The notes beneath the pieces were generated by a model. It had not been told where the DNA came from. It saw only the letters and a list, made by a program, of their open reading frames with translations, and did no database searches. A DNA stretch of 64,000 nucleotides. Source: Roseiarcus sp035606915 (GTDB lineage Bacteria; Pseudomonadota; Alphaproteobacteria; Rhizobiales; Beijerinckiaceae). The stretch is taken from assembly GCA_035606915.1 (NCBI GenBank), contig DATNDU010000031.1:19668-83667 (forward strand), written 5' to 3'. The position numbers and the translations under genes are program-made. Shown in pieces: positions 23,954 to 33,351 of this stretch. Position 1 is the stretch's first letter. Each line of letters begins with the position of its first letter.

Positions 23954-26900
23954 GCGAGCCCCCCGCCTTTCGCCCGTCGCGGCGGGCGTTGCTCAAGCGC
24001 GGCGGCGTCATCGGCGTCGTCGAGCGGCGCAACGGGGCGCTCGAAACCGACGCTCCCGAGGACAGCCTCGATCTGCACGTCTGCCTCACGGCGGAAGGGC
24101 GCGTCTTCGCATTCAGCGGCCATGTCGATCTTGGCACCCGGATCGCCACCGCGTTGGCGCAGATGGTGGCGGAGGAACTCGATTTCCCATTCGAGGCGGT
24201 CGAGATGGGGCTTGGCGACACCGACGACACGCCGGACCAGGGCCCGACGATCGCCAGCGAGACCATTCAGGTCACTTCGCGAGCGATGCGCATCGGCGCC
24301 ACCCAGATCCGCCGCGAATTGCTGGCGCGCGCCGCCAGCGCCGTGCAATGCGAAATGGCGGATCTCACGCTCGAAGCCGGCGTGCTGTCGCGTGCCGACG
24401 GGAGCGCCATCGAACTGAGCGCGATCCTCGCCAATGAACGCATTCTGCTGCCGTTGGCGCGCGAGGCCGAGTTCAAGCCCGTTGAACGCCACAAGCTGAT
24501 CGGGACTCCCGTCGCCCGCGTCGACATCCCGGCTAAGGTCGAGGGGCGCTTTGTTTATGTCCACGACGTGCGCGTGCCCGGCATGTTGCACGGCCGGGTG
24601 GTGCGGCCGCCCTATTCCGGGATGGACGCCGGCGATTTCGTCGGCCACAGCCTGATCTCCGTCGACAGAAGCTCGCTCGCCGATCTCCCCGGCGTGCGCG
24701 CCGTGGTCGTCGAGGGCGATTTCATCGGCGTCGTCGCCGAGCGCGAGGAACAGGCGGCGGAAGCGGCGCTGAAACTCAAGACCAAATGGCGCGAATTCCA
24801 GCCGCCCGATCTCTCCGATCTCGCGCAGGCCGTTCGCGCCCATCCCGCGACGGCGCGCGTGCTCGCCGACGAGGGCGACGTCGACAGCGCCCTTGGCGAG
24901 GTCGAGCGACGGCTGGATCGGACTTACGTCTGGCCTTACCAGATGCATGGCTCGATTGGGCCGTCCTGCGCCGTCGCCGACTTCAGCGAGGCGGGCCTCA
25001 CCGTCTGGACCGGCAGCCAGAATCCGCACCGCTTACAGAAAGACCTGGCGCTTCTGACGGGTCTGGCGTTGGAGCGCATCGCGGTCATTCGCCACGAGGC
25101 GGCGGGTTGCTATGGCCGCAATTGCGCCGACGACGTCGCCGCCGACGCGGTGCTGCTCTCCAAAGCGGTCGGCGCGCCGGTGCGGGTGCAGTTGACGCGC
25201 GAGCAAGAGCATTTGTGGGAGCCCAAAGGCGCCGCCCAACTCATCGACATCAAGGGTGGCCTCGGGCCCGGCGGTTCGCTGCAAGCCTATGATTTCCATA
25301 CCTGGTATCCCTCCAACGACGCGCCAACGCTGGCGCTGTTGCTGACCGGGCGGGTATCGAATACGGCGGCGGCGCTGAAGATGGGCGACCGCACCGCCGC
25401 GCCCTCCTATGCCTACGAGAACATGCGGCTGACGGCCTACGACATGGCGCCGATCATGCGCGCCTCCTGGCTGCGCGGCGTCTCGGCGATGCCCAACGTG
25501 TTCGCGCATGAGAGTTACATCGACGAACTCGCCAATGCCGCCGGCGTCGATCCCGTCGCCTTCCGCCTGCGCCACCTCAACGACGAGCGCGCGGCGCGCC
25601 TCGTGCGCGCCACCGCCGAGCGCGCGGCATGGGCGCCGCGCAGCACGCCGCGCGGCGTTGCGGAGGGCGACATCCTGCGCGGTCGCGGCTTCGCGCAGGC
25701 GCGCTATGTGCACGGCAATTGGCCCGGCGTCGGCGCCGCCTGGTGCGCTTGGGTCGCGGACGTTGCGGTTAACCGCGCCACCGGCGAGGTCACGCTCAGT
25801 CGCGTCGTTGTCGGCCAGGACACCGGCATGGTGGTCAACCCGGCCGGCGTGACCCACCAGATCCACGGCAACGTGTTGCAATCGACGAGCCGGGTGCTGC
25901 GTGAGGAAGTGGCGTTTTCCGAAACCACGGCGGTCGCCAGTCGCGATTGGGGCTCCTACCCGATCCTGACGTTTCCGGAATTGCCTGACATCGACGTGTT
26001 GCTGGTTGACCGGCAGGGCGAGCCGCCGCTGGGCGCCGGCGAATCGGCTTCGACGCCGAGCGCGGCGGCGATCGCCAATGCGGTGTTCGATGCGACCGGC
26101 GTGCGCTTCCGGCAATTGCCGCTGACGCCAGAACGCGTGCTCGCCGGGCTCGGCGGCGCACCCTTGGCGAGAGAGACGCCGCAACGCCAAGGACCCAAGC
26201 GCGCATCGCGATGGAGCGGGCTCGGCGCGGCGATCGCGGGCGCTGCAACCTTCGCCGCCGTCTCGTTCGCGTTCGCGCCGTCGCTGGCGCCGATCGCGCG
26301 CCCCGATGCGTCAACCTGGTCGGCGGCGACAATCGAGCACGGCCGCCAACTCGCGGCGCTCGGGGCTTGCCAGGATTGCCATACCGCCGAAAACGGCGCG
26401 CCCTACGTCGGCGGGCTCGCCCTGGCGACGCCGTTCGGCACGGTGATGACGACCAACATCACGCCCGACGTCGAGACCGGCATCGGCGGCTGGTCCTATC
26501 CGGCGTTCGAGCGGGCGATGCGCGCCGGCATTCATCGCGACGGCCGTCACCTCTACCCGGCCTTCCCCTATCCGAGTTTCGCTGTCGTCAGCGACGCCGA
26601 CCTTCAGGCGCTTTACGCTTATCTGATGTCGCAGCCGGCGGTCCGAAAGCGCAACGCCCCCAGCCGCCTGACCTTCCCCTTCAACCTGCGGCCGTTGATG
26701 GCCGGTTGGAACCTGCTGTTCAACCGGCAGCGCGAGTTCGCGTCGGACCCTGCGCAATCGGCGGCGTGGAACCGCGGGCGCTATCTCGTCGATGGCCTCG
26801 GCCATTGCGGCGCCTGCCATTCGCCACGCAACCTTTTCGGCGCCGAGCGCGCCGGCGCCGCCTATCTCGCCGGCGGCGAGGCCGAGGGCTGGGACGCGCC

Positions 26901-27483
26901 GGCCCTGACCGCCGCCTCGGTCGGCCCGATCCCGTGGAGCGAGGCGGCATTTTACAGCTATCTGAAGACCGGCGCTTCGAAATATCACGGCGCGGCGTCG
27001 GGGCCGATGGCGCCGGTGGCGGCGAACTTGCGCGAACTGCCGGACGCCGACATCGGCGCCATGGCGATTTATCTTGCCTCGCTGAGCCCGCCGCTGGCGG
27101 CGGGGCAAGCCGATGCGCGCGTCGCCGAGATCGAACAACGGACCGGCAGAGCGGCCAACCCCGCGATCTCGCCCGTGGCGCGTCTCTACGAGGGAGCCTG
27201 CGCCGTCTGTCATGAGACCCGGAGCATGGCGGCGCTGGTCAACGCCGGGCCGGCGCTGGGGTTTTCGACGAAAGTCCTCGCCGCGTCTCCAACCAATTTC
27301 GTCAACCTGCTGATCGAGGGCGGCCAGCACGGCATCGGCTCGATGCCCGCCTTCGCCACGGCGCTCGACGATCGCCAGTTGACGCGGTTGGCCCGCTATG
27401 TCCGCGCCCGCTTTGCGCCGGGCCGCCCGCCCTGGCCCGACATCGAGGAGGCGATCGCGAAGGCGCGCCAGCGGCGACCGTGA
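23950..27483 (+). CDS. nicB: NicB-type molybdopterin large subunit with tri-haem cytochrome tail
   Basis: The protein has 1177 residues, close to nicotinate dehydrogenase large subunits. Residues 1 to about 740 are the isoquinoline-oxidoreductase-type molybdopterin domain, ending with the catalytic-Glu region GAGESASTPSAAAIANA near 695. A single transmembrane helix follows (about 760-780, GAAIAGAATFAAVSFAFAP). Three c-type haem sites come next: CQDCH, CGACH and CAVCH. The layout implies hydroxylation of an N-heterocycle or aldehyde with electrons leaving through haems to the respiratory chain. The N-terminus (SRRALLKRGGVIGVV) looks like a shortened Tat-type region. No MoCo-insertion chaperone gene is nearby. 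Confidence 0.88.
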   Translation: MSEPPAFRPSRRALLKRGGVIGVVERRNGALETDAPEDSLDLHVCLTAEGRVFAFSGHVDLGTRIATALAQMVAEELDFPFEAVEMGLGDTDDTPDQGPTIASETIQVTSRAMRIGATQIRRELLARAASAVQCEMADLTLEAGVLSRADGSAIELSAILANERILLPLAREAEFKPVERHKLIGTPVARVDIPAKVEGRFVYVHDVRVPGMLHGRVVRPPYSGMDAGDFVGHSLISVDRSSLADLPGVRAVVVEGDFIGVVAEREEQAAEAALKLKTKWREFQPPDLSDLAQAVRAHPATARVLADEGDVDSALGEVERRLDRTYVWPYQMHGSIGPSCAVADFSEAGLTVWTGSQNPHRLQKDLALLTGLALERIAVIRHEAAGCYGRNCADDVAADAVLLSKAVGAPVRVQLTREQEHLWEPKGAAQLIDIKGGLGPGGSLQAYDFHTWYPSNDAPTLALLLTGRVSNTAAALKMGDRTAAPSYAYENMRLTAYDMAPIMRASWLRGVSAMPNVFAHESYIDELANAAGVDPVAFRLRHLNDERAARLVRATAERAAWAPRSTPRGVAEGDILRGRGFAQARYVHGNWPGVGAAWCAWVADVAVNRATGEVTLSRVVVGQDTGMVVNPAGVTHQIHGNVLQSTSRVLREEVAFSETTAVASRDWGSYPILTFPELPDIDVLLVDRQGEPPLGAGESASTPSAAAIANAVFDATGVRFRQLPLTPERVLAGLGGAPLARETPQRQGPKRASRWSGLGAAIAGAATFAAVSFAFAPSLAPIARPDASTWSAATIEHGRQLAALGACQDCHTAENGAPYVGGLALATPFGTVMTTNITPDVETGIGGWSYPAFERAMRAGIHRDGRHLYPAFPYPSFAVVSDADLQALYAYLMSQPAVRKRNAPSRLTFPFNLRPLMAGWNLLFNRQREFASDPAQSAAWNRGRYLVDGLGHCGACHSPRNLFGAERAGAAYLAGGEAEGWDAPALTAASVGPIPWSEAAFYSYLKTGASKYHGAASGPMAPVAANLRELPDADIGAMAIYLASLSPPLAAGQADARVAEIEQRTGRAANPAISPVARLYEGACAVCHETRSMAALVNAGPALGFSTKVLAASPTNFVNLLIEGGQHGIGSMPAFATALDDRQLTRLARYVRARFAPGRPPWPDIEEAIAKARQRRP

Positions 27484-27585
27484 GGCACGGCGCCATTTTC
27501 ATTGAAGATGGGTTTGGCGCGAACAAGCTCAAATGGAGTTTGATTGGCGGCGGCGAAGGCAGCCAGATAGGGCAGCAAGCGCCGT

Positions 27586-28974
27586 TCAAGCCTCCGCTGC
27601 TATCGGCTTCATCTCACTCAGGAGCGTTGGGATGAGTTCCGATACGGTCGGGTGAATGGGAACCGCGCGCTGTAGAACGGTATAGGGGATGCGGGCGTTC
27701 ATGGCGTCGAGGAGGCCGTGTATAGCCTCGTCGCCGCCGACGCCGAGAATGGCCGCGCCGAGGATCTGATAGGTCTCGGCGTCGGCGATCGCCATCATGA
27801 ATCCTTGCGTTTCGCCCTTTTCGACGGCGCGACCGACGCGAGTCATCGGGCGCCGACCGACGAGCAGCGGGCGTCCGGAAGCGCGGGCTTGAGCTTGGCT
27901 CATGCCGACGCGACCGAGCGGCGGATCGACGTATAGCGCATAGGCCGGGATCCGATCGCTCACCCGTCGCTGTTCGCCATCGAGCAGGTTTGCCGCAACA
28001 ATCTCGAAGTCATTGTAGGAGGTGTGGGTGAAGGCGCCGCGCCCGTTGCAATCGCCAAGCGCCCAAATCCCGGCGGCGCTGGTGCGCAGCTCGTCGTCAA
28101 CGGTGATGTAGCCGCGGGCATCGGTTTTAATTCCGGCCTTGTCGAGCCCGAGATCGTCGGTGTTGGGCCGACGTCCGATCGCCAGCAATACGTGCGAGCC
28201 GACGACTATCGGCGCGCCAGACCCGCAATCGAGGCCGACGGCGATGTCGGAGCCGCGCGCTTCGAACCGAATGCACTGCGCATCGACGCGCACGGCGACG
28301 CCTTCGGCTTCAAGGATCGCCCTCACCGCAGCCGAGATATCTTCGTCCTCGTGGGCGATCAGTCGTGGCGACTTCTCTATCACCGTCACCTGCGCGCCGA
28401 AGCGGCGATACATTTGGGCGAACTCCAAACCGATGTAGCTGCCGCCGACGATGATGAGATGTTGCGGCCTCTGGTCGAGATCGAGGATCGTCGAGTTGGT
28501 CAAAACCGAGACGCTGTCGAGTCCCGGCAGATCCGGAACCAGCGCGCGGCCGCCAACATTGATGAAGATACGCGGCGCGGTAATGCGGTCTTCGCCCACC
28601 TGCACCTCGTGGTCCGAGACAAAACGCGCATGGCCGCGGTAGACGGTGCAGCGCTCCATATGCTCAAGCCAGGACTCGACACCCACTCGCGATTGCGTCG
28701 AGATCGAATCCTGGCGCGCCTTTACCGCCTTCATGTCCACGGCGATTTCGCCCCCGGCGTTGACGCCGAATTCCGCCGCTCGGCGCGCCAGATGCGCGAC
28801 AGCGGCGCTGGCGATCAGCGTTTTGGTGGGGATGCAGCCGGTGTTGACGCAGGTGCCGCCGAAGAGCTTGCGCTCCACCAAACCTACCGACATCCCGGCT
28901 GCGGTGAATCGCTGCGCCAAAGGCGGCCCGGCTTGGCCGGCGCCAATAATAAGGGCATCGTGGGCGCCGATCAT
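27586..28974 (-). CDS. Pyridine nucleotide-disulfide oxidoreductase (mercuric reductase-like)
   Basis: This 462-residue group I flavoprotein disulfide reductase has the FAD motif ALIIGAGQAGPPLAQRF at the N-terminus, the redox-active Cys pair in GGTCVNTGCIPTKT near 42, the NAD(P) motif IVGGSYIGLEFAQ near 175, and the dimer-interface His in PIHPTVSELIPTLL at the end. It lacks both an N-terminal HMA domain and the C-terminal CC pair required by true MerA, so it is a MerA-like reductase of unknown substrate. It starts at ATG 28974 after AGGAGG. It lies next to, but is not overlapping, the MOSC-reductase gene, with the same orientation. Confidence 0.88.
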   Translation of the reverse strand: MIGAHDALIIGAGQAGPPLAQRFTAAGMSVGLVERKLFGGTCVNTGCIPTKTLIASAAVAHLARRAAEFGVNAGGEIAVDMKAVKARQDSISTQSRVGVESWLEHMERCTVYRGHARFVSDHEVQVGEDRITAPRIFINVGGRALVPDLPGLDSVSVLTNSTILDLDQRPQHLIIVGGSYIGLEFAQMYRRFGAQVTVIEKSPRLIAHEDEDISAAVRAILEAEGVAVRVDAQCIRFEARGSDIAVGLDCGSGAPIVVGSHVLLAIGRRPNTDDLGLDKAGIKTDARGYITVDDELRTSAAGIWALGDCNGRGAFTHTSYNDFEIVAANLLDGEQRRVSDRIPAYALYVDPPLGRVGMSQAQARASGRPLLVGRRPMTRVGRAVEKGETQGFMMAIADAETYQILGAAILGVGGDEAIHGLLDAMNARIPYTVLQRAVPIHPTVSELIPTLLSEMKPIAAEA

Positions 28975-29088
28975 GAGAGACCTCCTGCGGTGGTGAAAAA
29001 TCCCGCTCATCACAACGCTGAAACCCATCGCGATCGAGGCGGATTGCCGCCAGGGGATCGCCTATCGCGGGCCGCCAGGACGCTATCA

Positions 29089-30828
29089 TTAAAGGTCGAT
29101 GTCGACGTCGCCTTCAGGCTGCGCACAGCAGACCAGCACATTGCCGGTCGCCGGCGGCAGCAGGGGGCGGGTGCGGTAGACGACCTTCCCAGCGATAAGC
29201 CCGGCCTCGCAGGTATGGCAGACCCCTGTGCGGCAAGCCCATCTCGTCGGGATGTCGCAGGCTTCGGCCAGTTCGAGCAGGCTCTGAAACGTTGATCCCC
29301 AACGCACGTCAAGGCCGCTGCGAACAAATGAAACCCGCGGCCCCGAGCCGGGCGCCGCGGCCGGCAGGTGCGGCGTCCGCGGCGCAGACGCTGCGATCCC
29401 CGGCGTGATCGATGGGCCCGGCCCGAACAACTCGGTGTGGATGCGACCTGCCGAGACGCCCCAGGCCGCAAGGCCGGCGGTCATGTCGCTGATAAACCCG
29501 GATGGCCCGCAGATGAAGAAATCGGCGTCGCGCGGCGCTCCCAGTTCCCGCAGCGCCCGAATGTCCAAGCGTCGAGAGGCGTCGAAATCCACGCCTGGCC
29601 GATCCTGCGGGCCGGGGGCGCTGTAGCATATGTAACTGTGGCCCCGCGACAATGCTTTGAGCAGGCCGCGCACTTCCTCGGCGAAAGGATGCTCGCGGCC
29701 GCTGCGGGCTCCATATAGCCACCACACCTCTCGCGGTGACGCTTCGGCCGCCAATGCGCGCAGCATCGCCACGACAGGCGTCGCGCCTACCCCCGCACTC
29801 AGCAGCACCAAGGGCGCATCGCCCGGCTGAAGGGTGAAATCGCCTCGTGGCGCGCTGATCTCCAGCACGTCGCCAATCTGCACTTTGTCGTCGATGTAAG
29901 CGCTGGCGACGCCATGCGGCTCCCGTTTGACACTGATGCGGTAGCGACCGGCGCCGGGTTCACCCGACAACGAATAGCTGCGCAGCAGCGTCGGCGCGCC
30001 GGGCGCCAAACCCAACCGCACGACGAGGTGCTGGCCAGGCAGAGCCGCGCTCAAGGCAAGCCCGTCCGCGGCCTCAAGCACCAGAGACGTCACGCTGTTG
30101 CTCTCGCAATTCTTATGTGACACGCGCACGCTGCGAAACCCCGGCCAAGCCGGCGATGTCGCCGGCGCCGCTGCGCCACCGTGCTCTTGCGACAGCAACT
30201 CTTGAAAGGAGCCGCGCCAGCCGACGCTCAGCGCCGGGATGCGCAACGCGCGCTCTAGCTGCTTGCGGGAACGGCCGGGCAAGTACAGCAATGCATCGGT
30301 TTCTGAGACGGTCATCCGCTCGGGGCCGATCCCGACCTGGACGATTTCATCGCCGGCTTCGACTTGGCCTTCTTCGAGAACCCGGAGATAGAACCCGGGC
30401 CTGCCGCGCGCCACCAGCAGCGCCGCCATCTGCGGCTCGTTCATGCGGATGCCCACCCGGTAGCAGGTGACGCGCGGTTGGGTCACTTCGAACAGCGCGG
30501 CGCCGATCCGGTAATGGTCGCCAATGCACACCTCGCTGTCCGGCAAGCCCTCGACCGTAAAGTTCTCGCCGAACTGTCCATAGCTGAAATCGTCTCGCTT
30601 CAACTCGCTTTGCCAAAATCGATAGGACCCTATTTGGTAGACCAAAACCGCCCGCTGCTCGCCGCCGTGCCCAGCAAGATCCCCCTGCCCATCGCCATCG
30701 ATGTTGAGCCGGCGCACCCATTGCGGGCCTTGAACCGCAGCTTTCCATACCGCCGTATGCACGGTTTTGCCCCGCCATCCAATGTCTCGCGGCAGACCGA
30801 CGTTGACCGAAAGCAAACGAGCCGTCAT
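29089..30828 (-). CDS. MOSC domain - ferredoxin reductase - [2Fe-2S] fusion protein
   Basis: The protein has 579 residues. Residues 1 to about 220 form a YiiM-like MOSC domain (GDLAGHGGEQRAVL near 48, and the Mo-ligand Cys in PRVTCYRVGIR near 118). From about 240 an FNR-type FAD/NAD(P) module follows (LLRSYSLSGEP for FAD, SAGVGATPVVAML for nucleotide). The C-terminus is a plant-type ferredoxin with CRTGVCHTC and a final Cys in NVLVCCAQPEG. Such fusions probably supply electrons to a pterin-Mo or an oxygenase reaction. GGAGG precedes ATG 30828. It could be an electron donor for a Rieske oxygenase, but this is speculative given the 24-kb distance. Confidence 0.9.
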   Translation of the reverse strand: MTARLLSVNVGLPRDIGWRGKTVHTAVWKAAVQGPQWVRRLNIDGDGQGDLAGHGGEQRAVLVYQIGSYRFWQSELKRDDFSYGQFGENFTVEGLPDSEVCIGDHYRIGAALFEVTQPRVTCYRVGIRMNEPQMAALLVARGRPGFYLRVLEEGQVEAGDEIVQVGIGPERMTVSETDALLYLPGRSRKQLERALRIPALSVGWRGSFQELLSQEHGGAAAPATSPAWPGFRSVRVSHKNCESNSVTSLVLEAADGLALSAALPGQHLVVRLGLAPGAPTLLRSYSLSGEPGAGRYRISVKREPHGVASAYIDDKVQIGDVLEISAPRGDFTLQPGDAPLVLLSAGVGATPVVAMLRALAAEASPREVWWLYGARSGREHPFAEEVRGLLKALSRGHSYICYSAPGPQDRPGVDFDASRRLDIRALRELGAPRDADFFICGPSGFISDMTAGLAAWGVSAGRIHTELFGPGPSITPGIAASAPRTPHLPAAAPGSGPRVSFVRSGLDVRWGSTFQSLLELAEACDIPTRWACRTGVCHTCEAGLIAGKVVYRTRPLLPPATGNVLVCCAQPEGDVDIDL

Positions 30829-31068
30829 TTTTGCCTCCATCTCCTGCGCTCGCGCGCCCGGCGACGCGCGCGACAAAGATGTCGCCCCGTTTTTCGAACT
30901 GGTCGATCATCGCCTTCCGGCTTTGGTCGAACGAGTGTGGCGCGCCGAGTTGAGCGGCTCGTTGCTCTGCCTGGTCATCGCGGCGCTCCGTTGCAAAGTG
31001 ACGAACCGCGCCCTCAACCCGCGCTTCCCCACGATCTGACACAGGCCTGCGGCGCTGCGGCGCCGATC

Positions 31069-31440
31069 TCATCCCATTCGCTCAACCCATTGCGCCCGCG
31101 AACTCCCGGGCTCAAACGGATCGGCGAAATATTGCGTTTCCCGGGCCACCTTGCCATCCAGGAACTCCATGACGCTGATCGAATAGGACGGCCGCCCGTC
31201 ATACGTCAGAGTAAATTCCGTGATCCACAGGTCGCCCACGCCGACGATGCGCCGCACGGTGAAACGCTTGGAATTCGGTTGCGCGACCCGCGAGGCCTGG
31301 ATGTTGCGCCGCCCTCTGATGCGCTCGCCCGATTGCGGATATTCGAGCAGCGCGTCCTCTCGATAGATCTGGTGTTCCAACTCGAAGTCGTTTGCGTCAG
31401 ACGCTGCCCAGTGGGCCTCCAACGCCGCCCGAATGTCCAT
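31069..31440 (-). CDS. SnoaL/NTF2-like protein
   Basis: About 123 residues are predicted to form a single SnoaL-like fold (LEAHWAASDANDFELEHQIYR at the N-terminus, YSISVMEFLDGKVARETQYFADPFEP at the C-terminus). Families with this ending are mostly small isomerases, dehydratases or uncharacterised proteins. ATG 31440 is preferred to 31485 because the conserved helix begins there. It is flanked by 150-240-base gaps on both sides and is probably monocistronic. No catalytic function is assigned. Confidence 0.75.
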   Translation of the reverse strand: MDIRAALEAHWAASDANDFELEHQIYREDALLEYPQSGERIRGRRNIQASRVAQPNSKRFTVRRIVGVGDLWITEFTLTYDGRPSYSISVMEFLDGKVARETQYFADPFEPGSSRAQWVERMG

Positions 31441-31593
31441 ATCATCGCCTCCGAAATCGCCAGCGATATCGATCGGAACATACAATTGTGGCCCAGCAAG
31501 CGCCTCAATCGGGATTTCGCGACCCTGAGCAATCCAACGATCGCGGCGGGCGCCAGCGCCGCGAGAGGCATTCCAACCGTCTGCCCCGCCCTG

Positions 31594-32895
31594 CTACCGC
31601 TGCGGCCGCTTATCAACCACCCGCTTCGCCTTGCCCTCCGAGCGAGGCAGCGCGCCGGGGTCGCAGACGTCGACCCGCGCCGAGACGCCGACCACGCTCT
31701 TGATGTGATGCTGAAGCTGGCGCGCCGCCGCCGCGCGGTCGACGCCGCCGGGCGCGGCCTCGACGCGCACCGTCATCTCGTCCAGCCGCCCCTGCCGCGT
31801 CAGTTCGATCTGGAAATGCGGGCTGAGGCCGTTCACCCGCAAAGCCTGTTCCTCGATCTGCGTCGGGAATACGTTGACGCCGCGCAGGATCATCATGTCG
31901 TCGCTGCGGCCGGTGATCTTCTCCATCCGCCGCATCGTGCGCGCCGTGCCCGGCAGTAGCCGGGTCAGATCGCGCGTGCGGTAGCGGATCATCGGCAGAC
32001 CCTCCTTTGTCAGGGTGGTGAACACCAGTTCGCCCTGCTCGCCGTCGGGCAGCACGCGGCCGGTCTCGGGGTCGACGATCTCGGGATAGAAATGATCCTC
32101 CCAGATATGCAGGCCGTCCTTGCTCTCCACGCACTCGTTGGCGACGCCGGGGCCCATGACTTCGCTGAGGCCGTAGATGTCGATGGCGTGCATGTCGAAA
32201 GCCTGCTCGATCTCGGCCCGCATGGCGTTGGTCCACGGCTCGGCCCCGAAGACGCCAACGGCCAAAGAGCTGGCGCGCGGATCGACGCCCTGACGGCGGA
32301 ATTCGTCGAGGATCGACAGCATGTAGGACGGCGTCACCATGATGACGCGCGGGCGGAAATCGGCGATCAGCCGCACCTGCCGCTCCGTCATGCCGCCGGA
32401 GACCGGGACGACGGTGCAGCCGAGCCGCTCGGCGCCGTAATGCGCCCCGAGGCCGCCGGTGAACAAGCCGTAGCCATAGGCGATATGCACGATGTCGCCG
32501 GCCCGCCCGCCGGAGGCGCGGATCGAGCGCGCGACGAGATCGCTCCAGGTGTCGATGTCGCGCTGCGTATAGCCGACCACCGTCGGCTTGCCGGTGGTGC
32601 CGGAGGAGGCGTGCAGGCGCACGATCTTCTCGCGCGGCGCCGCAAACATGCCGAACGGATAGGCGTCGCGCAGATCGCTCTTCACCGTGAACGGGAACTT
32701 GCCGAGATCCTCCAGCCGCTTGAGATCGGCGGGGCGCACACCGGCGGCGTCGAACTTGGCGCGATAGACGGGCGAGTTGTCGTAGGCGTGGGCGAGCGAC
32801 CAGCGCAGCCGTTCAAGCTGCAACCCGGCCAATTCGTCGCGCGACGCGGTCTCGATCGGTTCGAGATCGCCCGGCCGAGGCGCGAGATCTTCCAA
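31594..32895 (-). CDS. paaK: Phenylacetate-CoA ligase
   Basis: This 433-residue ANL enzyme of the PaaK family converts phenylacetate to phenylacetyl-CoA. The P-loop HASSGTTGKPTVVGYT is near 94-109, the adenine motif reads YGLSEVMGPGVANEC near 228, and the hinge is in LTRLLPGTARTMRRMEKITGRSDDM. Length is normal. It is 17 bases downstream of paaI on the same strand. The paaABCDE monooxygenase is not in the window, so a partial paa role, or another aryl acid, is possible. Confidence 0.93.
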   Translation of the reverse strand: MEDLAPRPGDLEPIETASRDELAGLQLERLRWSLAHAYDNSPVYRAKFDAAGVRPADLKRLEDLGKFPFTVKSDLRDAYPFGMFAAPREKIVRLHASSGTTGKPTVVGYTQRDIDTWSDLVARSIRASGGRAGDIVHIAYGYGLFTGGLGAHYGAERLGCTVVPVSGGMTERQVRLIADFRPRVIMVTPSYMLSILDEFRRQGVDPRASSLAVGVFGAEPWTNAMRAEIEQAFDMHAIDIYGLSEVMGPGVANECVESKDGLHIWEDHFYPEIVDPETGRVLPDGEQGELVFTTLTKEGLPMIRYRTRDLTRLLPGTARTMRRMEKITGRSDDMMILRGVNVFPTQIEEQALRVNGLSPHFQIELTRQGRLDEMTVRVEAAPGGVDRAAAARQLQHHIKSVVGVSARVDVCDPGALPRSEGKAKRVVDKRPQR

Positions 32896-32912
32896 GCTTT
32901 CCTCCCTGGCGC

Positions 32913-33344
32913 TCAGGTTGGCGCAAGCGCCGACCCAGGTATGGCGCGGCTGTGGCCGCGAAATTCGGCGATCCGCTCGCCCGTCTGGTTGCTGACCGAA
33001 ACGTCGTAGATGCCGCCGCGGCCGCGAAGGTGCACCTCGCGCGCCTCAGCCGTCAATGTGTCGCCGACATGCGCCGGCGCGATGAAGGTGATCGCCCCCT
33101 GGGAGGCGACCATGCGCTGGTTGCGGCTGTTGCAGGCGAAGGCGAAGGCCGAATCGGCCAAGGTGAAGACGAAGCCGCCGTGGCACATGCCGTGGCCGTT
33201 GGCCATCTCCGGCCGCACGATCATCTCCAGCCGCGCCTCGCCGGGGGCGATGGCGAGGATGCGCATGCCGAGCCCCGCGGAAGCGTGATCGGTCTCCCAC
33301 ATCGCCGCGGCGCAAGCTTCGGCCAGGCGCTGCGGATCGCCCAT
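32913..33344 (-). CDS. paaI: PaaI-type hydroxyphenylacetyl-CoA thioesterase
   Basis: This 143-residue hotdog-fold thioesterase has the signature GHGMCHGGFVFTLADSAFAFACNSRN near 50-75, with Asp65-type catalytic acid, plus a GAITFIAPAHVGDTLTAEA strand. PaaI hydrolyses ring-hydroxylated dead-end phenylacetyl-CoAs and frees CoA. ATG 33344 is chosen over a long Arg-rich in-frame extension. It lies 7 bases after the nucleosidase gene and just before paaK. Confidence 0.9.
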   Translation of the reverse strand: MGDPQRLAEACAAAMWETDHASAGLGMRILAIAPGEARLEMIVRPEMANGHGMCHGGFVFTLADSAFAFACNSRNQRMVASQGAITFIAPAHVGDTLTAEAREVHLRGRGGIYDVSVSNQTGERIAEFRGHSRAIPGSALAPT

Positions 33345-33351
33345 GGCGGGC

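Noticed and set aside
27397..27578. Short minus-strand ORF between nicB and the flavin reductase
   Set aside because: Some residues look protein-like (LLPYLAAFAAANQTPFELVR), perhaps a remnant, but no family could be recognised.
27586..28974. Calling the disulfide reductase merA
   Set aside because: No HMA domain, no C-terminal Cys pair and no mer genes nearby.
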